Shown here piece by piece: positions 25,217 through 33,935 of a DNA stretch of 41,776 nt. The first letter of the stretch is position 1, and each line of letters opens with the position of its first letter. Under the pieces are notes generated by a model, which was given only the letters and a program-made list of their open reading frames with translations, was not told the DNA's origin and did no database searches. Position numbers and translations under genes: made by a program. Location of the stretch: assembly GCA_937927665.1 (NCBI GenBank), contig CALBRY010000132.1, positions 1-41,776 of the forward strand, in the 5' to 3' direction. The stretch is from an uncultured Chloroflexota bacterium. Its GTDB lineage: Bacteria > Chloroflexota > Anaerolineae > Aggregatilineales > Phototrophicaceae.

Positions 25217-26065
25217 GTGACTTCTAATATGAATACGCCGGTATCCGAGAATGCACTGCCTGAGACGACAGTTTCTGTCGCTAATCAGCCTGTTGCTTCA
25301 ATCTCTCCTCACGCGGCGTTTAGCCACCTATTTATCGCGGCGATTTTCCTATTTGTAGGTCTCGTCATCGGTTATTCGGCTTATGAGCGGGTTGACCAAC
25401 ATGCAAACATCGCTTCAAGCGAACTGCGTGACGCCGACAATCAAGCGCTCATCGAGCAAGCGGTAGGGACAGCAGTTGCGGCAGTATCTCAAGGGGTAAG
25501 TGGCGGTAATCCAGACCCAAACACCCGTTACACCGTCGATTCTGCCGGGAATCCGACACGAGGACCGGAAGATGCAGCAATTACGATGATCGAGTTCGCC
25601 GATTTCCGCTGCGGATACTGCAAGCGATTCAATGATGAAACGATTGAACCGTTGATGGAACAGTTTGATGGCAGTTTACGCATCGTATTCCGAGACTATC
25701 CAGTGCTGGGACCGGAGTCGCAGTTGGCAGCACTAGCCGCTGAGTGTGCAGACGATCAGGGCATGTTTTGGGAATTCCACGACATGCTGTACGCTGCGCC
25801 AGATCAATTGAATCGTGCAGCGTTCATGAATTACACGACAGCGTTAGAGATGGATATCTCAACTTTCACAACTTGTTATGATGGTGAGCTTCACCGTGAT
25901 GAGATCATTCAGGATTACATCGCTGGACAGAATCTTGGCGTAACCGGTACACCGACATTCTTTATCAACGGGAAGATATTGATCGGTGCACAGCCTCTCG
26001 ACACATTTATATTAATGATTGAAGCAGAGCTGGCAGAGATCGAGAACGCGGCGGCGGAGTCCTAA
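25217..26065 (+). CDS. Membrane-anchored DsbA-like thiol oxidoreductase (CGYC)
   Basis: A protein of about 282 residues with an N-terminal anchor (TM near residues 37-57) and an external thioredoxin-fold DSBA domain. The active site CGYC lies at residues 132-135 in FADFRCGYCKRFN, and the cis-Pro loop is VTGTPTFFING. It would introduce or isomerise disulfides in exported proteins. GTG at 25217 is chosen because AAGGA ends 6 bases before it; the ATG at 25211 touches that ribosome site directly. It is one of few plus-strand genes here and is divergent from the CDF-HflK operon. Two other DsbA-like proteins in the window have CESC and CEAC sites, so this one may have a different redox role. Confidence 0.88.
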   Translation: MTSNMNTPVSENALPETTVSVANQPVASISPHAAFSHLFIAAIFLFVGLVIGYSAYERVDQHANIASSELRDADNQALIEQAVGTAVAAVSQGVSGGNPDPNTRYTVDSAGNPTRGPEDAAITMIEFADFRCGYCKRFNDETIEPLMEQFDGSLRIVFRDYPVLGPESQLAALAAECADDQGMFWEFHDMLYAAPDQLNRAAFMNYTTALEMDISTFTTCYDGELHRDEIIQDYIAGQNLGVTGTPTFFINGKILIGAQPLDTFILMIEAELAEIENAAAES

Positions 26066-26107
26066 AAAGCACATGAAAGGTACATGGGCAAGTTTTAACG
26101 AAATAAT

Positions 26108-27481
26108 TTAAGACTTGTCCATCAGAACATGTTCTGGCAGCCAAAATTTGACGGTCGTACCGTGTTCGGGAGAACTTTCAACACTGATTTCACCGCCATG
26201 TTCCTGTACGATCCAACGCACAATCGTTAAACCTAGCCCTGTACCGGACTGTTGAGCATGTTGATTGAGGCGGTAATAGGGTTCGAAAAGATGTGATAGG
26301 TTTTCGCTCGATATTCCTCCGCCCGTGTTTCTGACCTGCGTCCAGATACGCTGCTCTTGCCGCCATAGGTCGAGTGTAATGACGCTCTCTGAAGCCGAAT
26401 ACTTTATAGCGTTGTCAACCAGATTGATGAGCACCTGTCGCAACCGATCTGGATCGCCAAGTACCAAGGTGCGTTCACATGTTTGGAGTTGGAGTTTTGG
26501 ATCGATTGAGGCTTCGTAAACTTCGATTAGGATATCGTCGAGGGATACTGGACGCATTTGGAGATGCCAACCAGCTTCAGATTGCGGCAAAAGCAGCAAA
26601 TCATCCAATAATCGCGTCACATGCCGTCCAGTACGTTGAAGCGCCCTAATAGTCTCGGTTCGCCGTTCTGCATCTTCTCCATAACGAACGATCAGATCGA
26701 CATTTCCTAACATGGAACTTAGGGGAGTACGCAGTTCGTGTGCAACTTCAGCTAAGAATTGACGCTGCCCTTCAAACAAAGATTGAAGCCGATCCAGCAT
26801 ATGGTTGAAAGTTGCTGTTAACACAGCAATTTCATCTTTTGTTCTGGGCGGCGGCACACGACGAATAAGGTCTTCCGCGCCAACGATGTCCCTTGCTGTA
26901 TTTGTGAGACGAACGACAGGCTTTAAGCCGAAATGCGAAACGCTCCAACCAGTGATCAAACCGAACAGCAGCACGACGATGGCGCCAACCGTGTATATCA
27001 ATCGCAGTTGGTTCAGAGTGGTTTCTAAACCAATCAGAGATTGACCAACTTGTACTGCGCCTGCAATTCTGCCATCGCGCGTCAGTAATTTGTAGTAGAT
27101 GCGAACGGATTGCTCATCAATACGCAGTGTATGGAAGGATGGAGCGAGCTCTTCCATCTCATGCAAAGATGGTAATGGGAGTGTCCTCGTACCTAAATTG
27201 AATGACCGGGCGACCACTTCCCCATTGGCATTCAGGATTTGCAAAAAGACGCCTGGCTCACTGAATTCATCAGTTGTTCCCAAAGACACACCGTTTATAG
27301 GAAGTGTCGGTGTAATAGTAAGCGCGTCAACGACATGGTTGGCGCGTTCCGTGAGCGTTCGATCAATCTCATTCTGAAGAGATAGCGAAAGCATCGAATA
27401 GGAAATGAGCATTAAGCCCAGCAGCCCAAGCAGTGTGAAAACGACATACCACAGCGTGAGTCGCCATTTTAGAGAGATCAT
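26108..27481 (-). CDS. Sensor histidine kinase (second two-component system)
   Basis: A 457-residue kinase: TM1 about residues 9-30, external domain 31-160, TM2 about 162-183, HAMP 184-236, HisKA with His248 in AEVAHELRTPLS, and HATPase motifs NLVDNAIKYS, VRNTGGGI and GTGLGLTIVRW. The layout is that of the envelope or metal sensors related to QseC/CusS. The external domain has no Met-, His- or Cys-rich segment, unlike the first kinase, so its ligand is open. It overlaps its regulator by 4 bp, which ensures co-translation. The operon also holds a cytochrome c and Dsb proteins upstream, suggesting redox or envelope stress input. That input is inferred. Confidence 0.92.
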   Translation of the reverse strand: MISLKWRLTLWYVVFTLLGLLGLMLISYSMLSLSLQNEIDRTLTERANHVVDALTITPTLPINGVSLGTTDEFSEPGVFLQILNANGEVVARSFNLGTRTLPLPSLHEMEELAPSFHTLRIDEQSVRIYYKLLTRDGRIAGAVQVGQSLIGLETTLNQLRLIYTVGAIVVLLFGLITGWSVSHFGLKPVVRLTNTARDIVGAEDLIRRVPPPRTKDEIAVLTATFNHMLDRLQSLFEGQRQFLAEVAHELRTPLSSMLGNVDLIVRYGEDAERRTETIRALQRTGRHVTRLLDDLLLLPQSEAGWHLQMRPVSLDDILIEVYEASIDPKLQLQTCERTLVLGDPDRLRQVLINLVDNAIKYSASESVITLDLWRQEQRIWTQVRNTGGGISSENLSHLFEPYYRLNQHAQQSGTGLGLTIVRWIVQEHGGEISVESSPEHGTTVKFWLPEHVLMDKS

Positions 27482-28140
27482 TGCTTTAGAAGGTAGCCAA
27501 TACCAAACACAGTCTGTATCAGAATGGGTTCGCCAAGTTTTTGACGAAGCCTAGAAATATAGATGTCGAGAACGTTAGAATTTAATTCTGATGTGATACC
27601 CCAGATATTTTCAAGCAAAGATGCGCGAGTTAAAGTTTGTTCGGGATGCGATAGAAGGAACTGTAATAATTCAAACTCAGTGCGTGTAAGTTGGATAGTC
27701 GAGCCGCGACGAGACACGGTATGACCGCGAACGTCTAATTCTATATCCGCAAAAGTGATTGTTGTGGTGTTGTGATTGCTTCGACGGAGGAGCGCCCGCA
27801 AACGCGCTAGGAGTTCTTCAAATTCAAAAGGCTTTGCCATGTAATCATCAGCGCCAGCGTCTAAACCAGTTACACGATCATACACTGCGTCACGGGCTGT
27901 CAACAGCAACAAGGGTCCGACATACCCTGACCGACGCAAATGACGACACGCCGTAAAGCCATCCATGATAGGCAGCATCACATCGAAAATAATCAGATCC
28001 GGTTGACTTCGACGAACTTCCTCTAGCCCTGCTTCAGCAGATGTAGCGATGCGAACATGATAACCATCATAGGTCAAGCCACGTCGTAAATAGTCGGCAA
28101 ATTCAGGTTCATCTTCCACAATAAGTACCTTCAATGACAT
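27478..28140 (-). CDS. OmpR-family response regulator (second two-component system)
   Basis: A 220-residue regulator with a receiver (Glu9/Asp10, phosphoacceptor Asp53 in IIFDVMLPIMDG, LTARDA, AKPF) and a winged helix (TRTEFELLQFLLSHPEQTLTRASLLENIWG ... ISRLRQKL...GIGYLLK). It matches the CusR/MprA-like subgroup in length and layout. The kinase overlaps its last 4 bp. AAGTTCT repeats with an 11-bp period at 25095-25112, near the divergent Dsb and CDF-HflK genes, are candidate binding sites. No palindrome stands out directly upstream. The family is firm; targets are inferred. Confidence 0.92.
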   Translation of the reverse strand: MSLKVLIVEDEPEFADYLRRGLTYDGYHVRIATSAEAGLEEVRRSQPDLIIFDVMLPIMDGFTACRHLRRSGYVGPLLLLTARDAVYDRVTGLDAGADDYMAKPFEFEELLARLRALLRRSNHNTTTITFADIELDVRGHTVSRRGSTIQLTRTEFELLQFLLSHPEQTLTRASLLENIWGITSELNSNVLDIYISRLRQKLGEPILIQTVFGIGYLLKQ

Positions 28141-28248
28141 AAGCCGCCTATTCTGTTGACCCTGCCCAACTGATAATCCCGCGACTCCGTAAAGATGTTG
28201 TTTTGCAAAGCTGCGTTTTTGCCATCAATATACTCGCCAACATGTGAT

Positions 28249-28701
28249 TTACTCTAGCGAAACCAAATAAGCTACGATGTCTTGAATTTGCTGAGGCGTT
28301 AATATATCGACATAGTTTAAAGGCATTAGATCACCGCGAAAGTTTTCAGTGACGTGTTCTGTAGGGTCCACAATTTCCAGTTCAAGCGCTGCCTCGACTG
28401 ATAAATCAGAATGGCTCGCAACTATGCGAACAGCAATTCCGACTAAATCAGGTCCAACTAGTCCACCTACGGCATTAACTGTATGACAGGCATTACAAGT
28501 TGCTATCCCATTGAACAGCAGTTCCCCCTGTCGTTGGGATTCTTCTATCGACGCAGTAACAGATATAGTCAATGGAGCCACCGATGTTGAGGGAGTAAGT
28601 GTGGGATGATTCGTTGTCGCCCCACATCCCGTAATCAGCAGTATACAAGTAGCGATAATGCCGATCATCATATTGGTCGAATTCGATTTAAGCCGATGCA
28701 A
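28249..28701 (-). CDS. Mono-haem cytochrome c lipoprotein
   Basis: A 150-residue lipoprotein. The signal sequence ends in a lipobox LLITGC (Cys26). A short Thr/Ser linker leads to a class I cytochrome c domain with haem motif Cys69-Asn-Ala-Cys72-His73 and likely distal ligand Met126 in GDLMPLNY; the C-terminal helix LTPQQIQDIVAYLVSLE is typical. It would carry electrons on the outer face of the membrane, perhaps to an oxidase that receives copper via the SCO1 and PCuAC proteins encoded nearby. It lies between a Dsb pair and the second two-component system on the same strand. The redox partner is unknown. Confidence 0.88.
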   Translation of the reverse strand: MHRLKSNSTNMMIGIIATCILLITGCGATTNHPTLTPSTSVAPLTISVTASIEESQRQGELLFNGIATCNACHTVNAVGGLVGPDLVGIAVRIVASHSDLSVEAALELEIVDPTEHVTENFRGDLMPLNYVDILTPQQIQDIVAYLVSLE

Positions 28702-28749
28702 CTTGTACTCCTCTAAACATTAGCGATATGGTAATCCTACGAGCCTACA

Positions 28750-29433
28750 TCACCGCAGTTCCGCATCAATGGCGTTTATCAATGACGCTCGACTCAACTG
28801 CTCTAGCCGACGACCATTAACAAAGAACGTTGGAGTTCCGTCAACACCTACAGCCTCACCATCTGCTTGGTCACGTGCTATACGCTCTTGAATATCAGCT
28901 CGGTTTAGGTCTGTCGTGAATTGGGGGATGTCTAATCCCAATTCTTGGGCGTATTGAACAAATAAATCAGTTTGAGGAGTACTTTGCTCGCCCCATTCTG
29001 ACTGATGCTCAAATAACAACTCCTGCATTTCCCAGTACATCCCTTGCAAACCTGCCGCCTCGGTTGTTGCAGCAGCTAACACCGAGTTGTTATGCAGAGG
29101 GAAATAGCGCACAACGAGGCGGATGCGACCTTCATATAGGTCAAGCATTTCTTTGACGGATGCAGACATGGCACGGCATGACTCACATTCCGGGTCAAGA
29201 AATTCGACGAGGGTTACTTCGGCATCTGATGGACCTAAAGTCGGACTATCAGGGCGCACCAAAACCGCGTTATCGAAGACTTCCACTTGCTGATTTGAGG
29301 CGGTGATGGCAAATACAGCCAACATCACTACGAGCGTAATCGCGCCTATCGCCAGAAATACTTTCCTGTCTTGCGACGCACTTGTTTTTTTACGGCGCTT
29401 GCTTTTATATGTCTTCGTCATGAGAAATCTCAT
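28750..29433 (-). CDS. Membrane-anchored DsbA-like thiol oxidoreductase (CESC)
   Basis: A 227-residue protein: basic N-terminus, TM about residues 26-45, then a DSBA domain with active site Cys83-Glu-Ser-Cys86 (FLDPECESCRAMS) and cis-Pro loop VDGTPTFFVNG. It shares the frame FPLHNNSVLAAATTEAAG and EWGEQ with the CEAC protein at 36651-37340, so the two are close paralogues. It overlaps the end of the DsbB-like gene, the natural partner that reoxidises DsbA. An internal ATG at 29421 is an alternative start. A role in oxidising exported copper proteins is plausible from context. Confidence 0.9.
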   Translation of the reverse strand: MRFLMTKTYKSKRRKKTSASQDRKVFLAIGAITLVVMLAVFAITASNQQVEVFDNAVLVRPDSPTLGPSDAEVTLVEFLDPECESCRAMSASVKEMLDLYEGRIRLVVRYFPLHNNSVLAAATTEAAGLQGMYWEMQELLFEHQSEWGEQSTPQTDLFVQYAQELGLDIPQFTTDLNRADIQERIARDQADGEAVGVDGTPTFFVNGRRLEQLSRASLINAIDAELR

Positions 29434-29905
29434 CCCGTTTGTAGAAAATCATGCAGAGAGTAATGACAGAAAAGGCTGTTAGGGATAACAGGGGAATCGT
29501 TATAAACCCAAACCAGTTAATCCATGGGGTTGTACATGAAACGCCGGCGGTACACGGGGCAATAGCTTCAGAAATCACGCCATATTGAAGCAGGTTGTGA
29601 TAAATTGAGATAGTTAGCCCCAACAGACTGATAGGCAGCACGTAAACTTGAAGTCGGTGATCGCGCAGCAAAATCCCAACAGCTATAACCAGCACAAGCG
29701 GGTACATCATAATACGTTGATACCAACACAACACACACGGGACAAACTTCATTATTTCACTGAAATACAGACTTCCGCCTGTTGCTACCAGCGTTTGTAC
29801 CCAAGCAAGGTAGCCCAAATTAGCACGCACAGTTGTCCATAATCCAGACCGAATAGTTTTCGGCGATTTCTCCGTCTGAATTGTTTCAGATGAATTCGTT
29901 GTCAT
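29405..29905 (-). CDS. DsbB/BdbC-like disulfide-generating membrane protein
   Basis: A 166-residue membrane protein with four TM helices. The quinone-linked Cys pair is Cys57-Val-Leu-Cys60 (FVPCVLCWYQRIMMYPL, the family signature) and the second pair is Cys118/Cys124 in APCTAGVSCTTPWINWFG. It reoxidises DsbA-like proteins using quinone. It overlaps the CESC-type DsbA-like gene, forming a complete oxidation pair. Upstream lies a small membrane protein gene in the same operon. The length and both Cys pairs match BdbC, so the enzyme should be active. Confidence 0.92.
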   Translation of the reverse strand: MTTNSSETIQTEKSPKTIRSGLWTTVRANLGYLAWVQTLVATGGSLYFSEIMKFVPCVLCWYQRIMMYPLVLVIAVGILLRDHRLQVYVLPISLLGLTISIYHNLLQYGVISEAIAPCTAGVSCTTPWINWFGFITIPLLSLTAFSVITLCMIFYKRDEISHDEDI

Positions 29906-29966
29906 GTGCCTTATTGCTCCTGTTGATCGATTTGATGTGAAAATAGCGGAACGAATATAGTCTTGG

Positions 29967-30428
29967 CTACATACCTTGATTGGTCTCTATGCTTGGGCGT
30001 CGAAGCAGGATAAAGAGCGCAATAATCAAGATCGCCTCTAGCATCTTCGAGACCAAACTTAGGACTGTGATTTCCTCAACTTCTCCGGCTTCAGGACCAA
30101 AAAAAGGTATTCCGACAGTTCGTGTGACAAGATATAACACAATCAAAAATCCGTTGCCGATGATACCTGCCCAGTAAAGATACGTGACTGAAAACCCCTT
30201 AGTTTCCCGGATCGGGTCGGGCTGCCAAGGTTGAAACACCAAGAACAATCCGTAGAAGAGTTGAGCTAATGCTGCTATCAGGAAAAAAGTTCCGTATCCC
30301 CACCATTCTTCAAAATGTTCCGGTGTCACGATGCCATGCACGAAAGCCGCAGCAACGGATAGTCCTGCAGTTCCGTACAACAGTTTCTTAGTCTCGATGG
30401 TTTGCACATACTGTTTGATCTGATTCAT
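29967..30428 (-). CDS. Four-TM membrane protein of unknown function
   Basis: A 153-residue protein with four predicted TM helices (about 17-33, 43-65, 83-103, 122-142). A motif HGIVTPEHFEEWWGYGTFFLIAALAQLFYG spans the first loop and second helix; its conserved-looking His and acidic residues could bind a metal or haem. I have no family name to offer, though similar small membrane proteins accompany copper and cytochrome genes. It lies between the DUF1385 protein gene and the DsbB-like gene on the same strand. The start ATG is preceded by AGGAG. Confidence 0.75.
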   Translation of the reverse strand: MNQIKQYVQTIETKKLLYGTAGLSVAAAFVHGIVTPEHFEEWWGYGTFFLIAALAQLFYGLFLVFQPWQPDPIRETKGFSVTYLYWAGIIGNGFLIVLYLVTRTVGIPFFGPEAGEVEEITVLSLVSKMLEAILIIALFILLRRPSIETNQGM

Positions 30429-30444
30429 GCTGCTTCTCCTGAAC

Positions 30445-31392
30445 TTATATTACCTTTGCCGTTGTGATAGGAATAGCCGTTTCTGAAGCACCTGCTTTTT
30501 GTTCAGATTGCAGAACGCGATTGAACGCCGAGATAGCAACCTCAAGCATTTGCAAATCGGGTTCACGAGTGGTCAAATGTTGCAGTGCGAGGTTCGGTTT
30601 CACCACGAGGCGAATGACAGGGTGATCCATGTGCTTTGCTGTGAAGCGAATGATCTCGTAAGCGATTCCAGCGATAAAAGGGATTAGTACGATTCGTGAC
30701 ACGATAAGCAACACAAGCGAAGGTCTTCCGATAATCGAAAAGACAAACAGGCTGACTACGACAACCATCAAGAGAAACGCGGTTCCGCATCGCGGATGTT
30801 CTATTGGATACTTGGCGACGATTTCTGGTGTAAGTTCCGCGCCCGCCTCATACGCATTGATCGTTTTGTGCTCCGCTCCATGATAGCCAAACAAACGTTT
30901 TACATCGGGTAAACGTCCGATCAGCCACATATATCCGATCAGAAGCCCAAATCGAACGAGGCTTTCAATTGTGTTTGTGATAAAGGGTTGCTCGACCGCT
31001 AGCAGCGTTTCAATGCCACTGGCAAGCGCAGTAGGTAGCACGAAAAACAAACCGATGCCAAAGATAAGCGAGAACGCCAGCGTTCCCCAGCCAAGCGGGC
31101 CATTAAAATTCATTTTCTCATCCGTGCCAACGGCGACATCTGCCGACCACAATAACGCCCGCGTCCCTAAGCCGAGTGCGTCCCACAATCCGACCATGCC
31201 ACGTACAAAGGGTGTCTTGCTGATACGTCCACGATACAAAGCAGCATTTAGAGGTTGTTCGTGGATGACGATGCTGCCATCAGGGGCGCGAACGCTGATC
31301 GCTGCGACGTGTGCGCCGCGCATCATCACGCCTTCAAGGACTGCTTGACCACCGTATGACTTAAGAGGTGTAACCTGAGTTTGGTTAGACAT
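30445..31392 (-). CDS. DUF1385 (YqhQ-like) membrane protein
   Basis: A 315-residue membrane protein. The family opening YGGQAVLEGVMMRG is intact, followed by ISVRAPDGSIVIHEQPL, RGMVGLWDALGLGTRALLWSAD, TM helices, and the second signature FGYHGAEHKTINAYEAGAELTPE...YPIEHPRCGTAFLLMVV. Function is unknown, but the His/Glu/Cys-bearing motifs facing one side suggest a metal site. DUF1385 genes are often near prfA or rpmE in Firmicutes and Chloroflexota core genomes; here it lies inside a metal and redox operon, which is unusual. AAGGAA precedes the start. Family identity is firm. Confidence 0.92.
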   Translation of the reverse strand: MSNQTQVTPLKSYGGQAVLEGVMMRGAHVAAISVRAPDGSIVIHEQPLNAALYRGRISKTPFVRGMVGLWDALGLGTRALLWSADVAVGTDEKMNFNGPLGWGTLAFSLIFGIGLFFVLPTALASGIETLLAVEQPFITNTIESLVRFGLLIGYMWLIGRLPDVKRLFGYHGAEHKTINAYEAGAELTPEIVAKYPIEHPRCGTAFLLMVVVVSLFVFSIIGRPSLVLLIVSRIVLIPFIAGIAYEIIRFTAKHMDHPVIRLVVKPNLALQHLTTREPDLQMLEVAISAFNRVLQSEQKAGASETAIPITTAKVI

Positions 31393-31475
31393 TGAAAACT
31401 TCCTTTCGTTGCGGGTTTACTTTACCCAAATTCACAGTTTCTGTTTCCACACGAATTAATACAAAGTTGACCGAA

Positions 31476-32732
31476 TCATAATGCCACTGTATAGGTAGGG
31501 TCTTGCGGCACATCGTTGTAGCGCAGCTCAAAGTGAAGATGTGGACCAGATGAATTGCCCGAATTACCCGATGCACCAATCACTTGACCAGCAGAAACAT
31601 CCTGTCCGCAGCTGACACTGATAGCGCTGAGATGAGCATAAATCGTCGTGAACGGACCATGTGCAACCACGACGGTATAACCGTATCCAAAGGTATTCCA
31701 GCCTGCGAAGATAACGCGCCCACTGTTTGCGGCAGCGACCGTCGTCCCCTCTCGAACAGCTAAATCAGCAGCAGGATGCCATGAGGCGTAACCCCGTATC
31801 CATGTGTATCCGTTAATCGGTCTTACCCATCCACTGCCGCCGCCAGGATTATCAACAAGCCCACAGCTTCCCGGATCGCCCGGCGAGAAGGAGATTTGCC
31901 CACCACTTCTGGTATTTCCGCCGCTGCCGCTGGCTGCAACGCGCACCACTTGAGGCGACCAAGCGATTTGCTCGCCTACTCCACCCTCCACGACTACTCG
32001 TTCGCCGCTTGGCAACAGCGTCTCAGGGGTTGTTCCAAATAGGTTGTTGTATTCCGAGTCGATAATGGCGTAGGGATCGACGTTATACTGTTCTGCTATA
32101 GACGCTATAGTCTCTTCGCCAAGAACAGCATAAATTACACCGTCCACCGGAGGGATATTCAACACATTACCTGGCTGTAAAATTTGGATATACGAACGTG
32201 GGTTCGACCATGCGAGTGTCTCAGGTCGCAGTCCGAAACGCTCGGCAATTGCGCCCATCGTATCCCCTGACACAGCGATGTACTGGATTGTTTCTGTACG
32301 CGCTCTGTCTGGAATGAAGGTAAACGGATCGTAAACGTTGCGTGTGAAATCTATAGAATTAAGCGTGACCGTAAAGGGCGGCGTACTAAGCAACTGTGAA
32401 GCATCTTGAGGACTAAGTGTTGGCATCAGCACATCAGTTGTCAGTCCTGAACCAGTCCCTTCATTGGCAAGCGGAGTTTCCATAATCAGAGTCGGTATCA
32501 CAGCAACAGCAGTTGAGCGAGTTTCTCCATTATCGACTTCTGCTGAAGGAGATGTATCCGGCATGACGAAGAGGATAGCGGTGGCAAGTGTGAATAGTAC
32601 GGCTCCAATCAGGCATAGCCAACCTAATTTATCGTGCCCACTAGGTTTCTCTGCGGACTCGTCTTGCGTTTTAATCGGCTGGGTATCTTCCAATACTTCG
32701 GACAATACAAAGCTGTTTTCGTGATCAAACAT
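31476..32732 (-). CDS. Membrane-anchored LysM-M23 peptidase
   Basis: A protein of about 418 residues: TM about residues 38-58, Thr/Pro-rich linker, two LysM-type repeats (IQYIAVSGDTMGAIAERFGLRPETLAW and the VIYAVLGEETIASIAEQYNV unit), a Gly-rich linker, and a C-terminal M23 domain. The M23 zinc ligands are visible: HPAADLAVREG (His and Asp), then HLHFELRYN. Such enzymes cut peptide crosslinks in peptidoglycan or activate amidases. The start at MFDHENSFV (32732) is preferred; an upstream extension to 32795 would overlap PCuAC and adds no recognised sequence. It follows the PCuAC gene by about 30 bp. The link with copper handling is positional only. Confidence 0.88.
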   Translation of the reverse strand: MFDHENSFVLSEVLEDTQPIKTQDESAEKPSGHDKLGWLCLIGAVLFTLATAILFVMPDTSPSAEVDNGETRSTAVAVIPTLIMETPLANEGTGSGLTTDVLMPTLSPQDASQLLSTPPFTVTLNSIDFTRNVYDPFTFIPDRARTETIQYIAVSGDTMGAIAERFGLRPETLAWSNPRSYIQILQPGNVLNIPPVDGVIYAVLGEETIASIAEQYNVDPYAIIDSEYNNLFGTTPETLLPSGERVVVEGGVGEQIAWSPQVVRVAASGSGGNTRSGGQISFSPGDPGSCGLVDNPGGGSGWVRPINGYTWIRGYASWHPAADLAVREGTTVAAANSGRVIFAGWNTFGYGYTVVVAHGPFTTIYAHLSAISVSCGQDVSAGQVIGASGNSGNSSGPHLHFELRYNDVPQDPTYTVAL

Positions 32733-32763
32733 TTGGTATCTCGCGGTATCTCTGCGGCATTTA

Positions 32764-33315
32764 CTATTCAGGTGGAAAATCAGCGACAATAGCAAAAATG
32801 TCTAACACCGTTCCAGAAGCAAAGGTAAGTTGGATAGTGATTTCTTGCTCTCTCTCCAAAGTGCGGGTCAAACCACTGAGCATAATGTGATAGCTCAATG
32901 GTTCAATCAGCAGAGTCGAGTTGGACGGTATTTCAACTCCTTCAGGTTGTGGTCTCATTCGTGCGACGCCCATTTCATCGATTTGGGTTTGATGAATTTC
33001 AGCAATCGAGGCTACGTCTGTCGATACTCCAATTAGCTTGTCTGCCCCACCACCACGATTTTCAATGACCATGTAAGCGGCTGTCACGCTGTCGTTCATG
33101 GTCATACCTTCCATGTCACTGCCAGCCATCGACACAGCGATAGGTCGCACCCACGCCTTGGAAACGGACAGGTCGCTCTGTCCGTTTGCGGAGATAGCTT
33201 GTAACACGGCAGGCAGCAGGATAGCGGCAAAAGGAGAAAATAGAGCGACGAGTGCAAAAATCAGCGTCAAAGCTTCAATAAGGCGCATCCACCAAGTCTT
33301 GTTTTTCATAGACAT
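32764..33315 (-). CDS. Membrane-anchored PCuAC copper(I) chaperone
   Basis: A 183-residue protein: TM about residues 14-38, then a PCuAC (DUF461) domain. The Cu(I) ligands follow the family H-M-H-M scheme: EIHQTQ, ARMRPQPEG and SYHIML. An insert near residues 62-75 is Met-rich (AGSDMEGMTMNDS) and may hold extra Cu(I). PCuAC passes copper to SCO proteins and to cytochrome oxidase. It overlaps the end of methyltransferase copy 2 by 10 bp. A PCuAC domain is also fused to CopC-CopD at 11528-13807, so the island encodes two. ATG at 33309 is an alternative start with GAGGAA upstream. Confidence 0.9.
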   Translation of the reverse strand: MSMKNKTWWMRLIEALTLIFALVALFSPFAAILLPAVLQAISANGQSDLSVSKAWVRPIAVSMAGSDMEGMTMNDSVTAAYMVIENRGGGADKLIGVSTDVASIAEIHQTQIDEMGVARMRPQPEGVEIPSNSTLLIEPLSYHIMLSGLTRTLEREQEITIQLTFASGTVLDIFAIVADFPPE

Positions 33316-33929
33316 TTCCTCAGAAGCGCGATTTTGAACCCAAGCTGTGCGTATTTTGCCGCTGGCTCTTCATGGGTAATACAGAGAAATGCTGTTTCGG
33401 CAATGGGGCGCAGTTGACGATTGAGATTGGTGGCTGCTATCCGCGCAAAGATATTCACTAACTGCCGCATGAATGACGGTTTGCTGTTGTTGTCCAGAAA
33501 TTTATCGAACACAACGATTCGCCCGTCGGGTTTCAATACCCGCGCCGCTTCACGCACACAAGCAATCGGATCAGGAATAACGGCGACGATCAGATTCAAT
33601 ACGACGGCATCGAAATACTCAGATGGAAACTTCAGCGCTTGTCCGTCCATCACTGACACTGCCACGTCGTGGTTGAGCGACATCGCTTTGCGACGAATCT
33701 GTTCGACCATGGACGGCGTAAGATCAATCGCTGTGATGTCTATGTCTTGGGGAAGATAGCGTAAATCTTCCCCCGTTCCTGCCCCAACAATCAAAATGCG
33801 CTCATCAGGTTGCAATGCAAGAAGTTCTATGGCGTGTTGACGTGAACTGTCCAACGCACGTATCACACCATCATAAAATGGTGTGTATAGTGTGTAACGT
33901 AGACGGTTCCAAAAGTTTGTGTTGATCAT
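33306..33929 (-). CDS. Class I SAM-dependent methyltransferase (copy 2)
   Basis: A 207-residue paralogue of the enzyme at 16086-16700. Motif I is ILIVGAGTGED; strand 2 ends ITAIDLTPSMV; VMDGQALKF, FDAVVLNLIVAVIPDP and AARVLKPDGRIVVFDKF follow, and it ends in FKIALLRKCL. The shared start INTNFWNRLRYTLYTPFYD shows recent common origin. It lies 6 bp after the SRPBCC protein gene and overlaps the PCuAC gene, so it is translated with metal genes. The UbiE/PEMT-like profile suggests a lipid or quinone substrate; the SRPBCC neighbour might bind the same hydrophobic molecule. This is inference. Confidence 0.87.
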   Translation of the reverse strand: MINTNFWNRLRYTLYTPFYDGVIRALDSSRQHAIELLALQPDERILIVGAGTGEDLRYLPQDIDITAIDLTPSMVEQIRRKAMSLNHDVAVSVMDGQALKFPSEYFDAVVLNLIVAVIPDPIACVREAARVLKPDGRIVVFDKFLDNNSKPSFMRQLVNIFARIAATNLNRQLRPIAETAFLCITHEEPAAKYAQLGFKIALLRKCL

Positions 33930-33935
33930 TTTGGC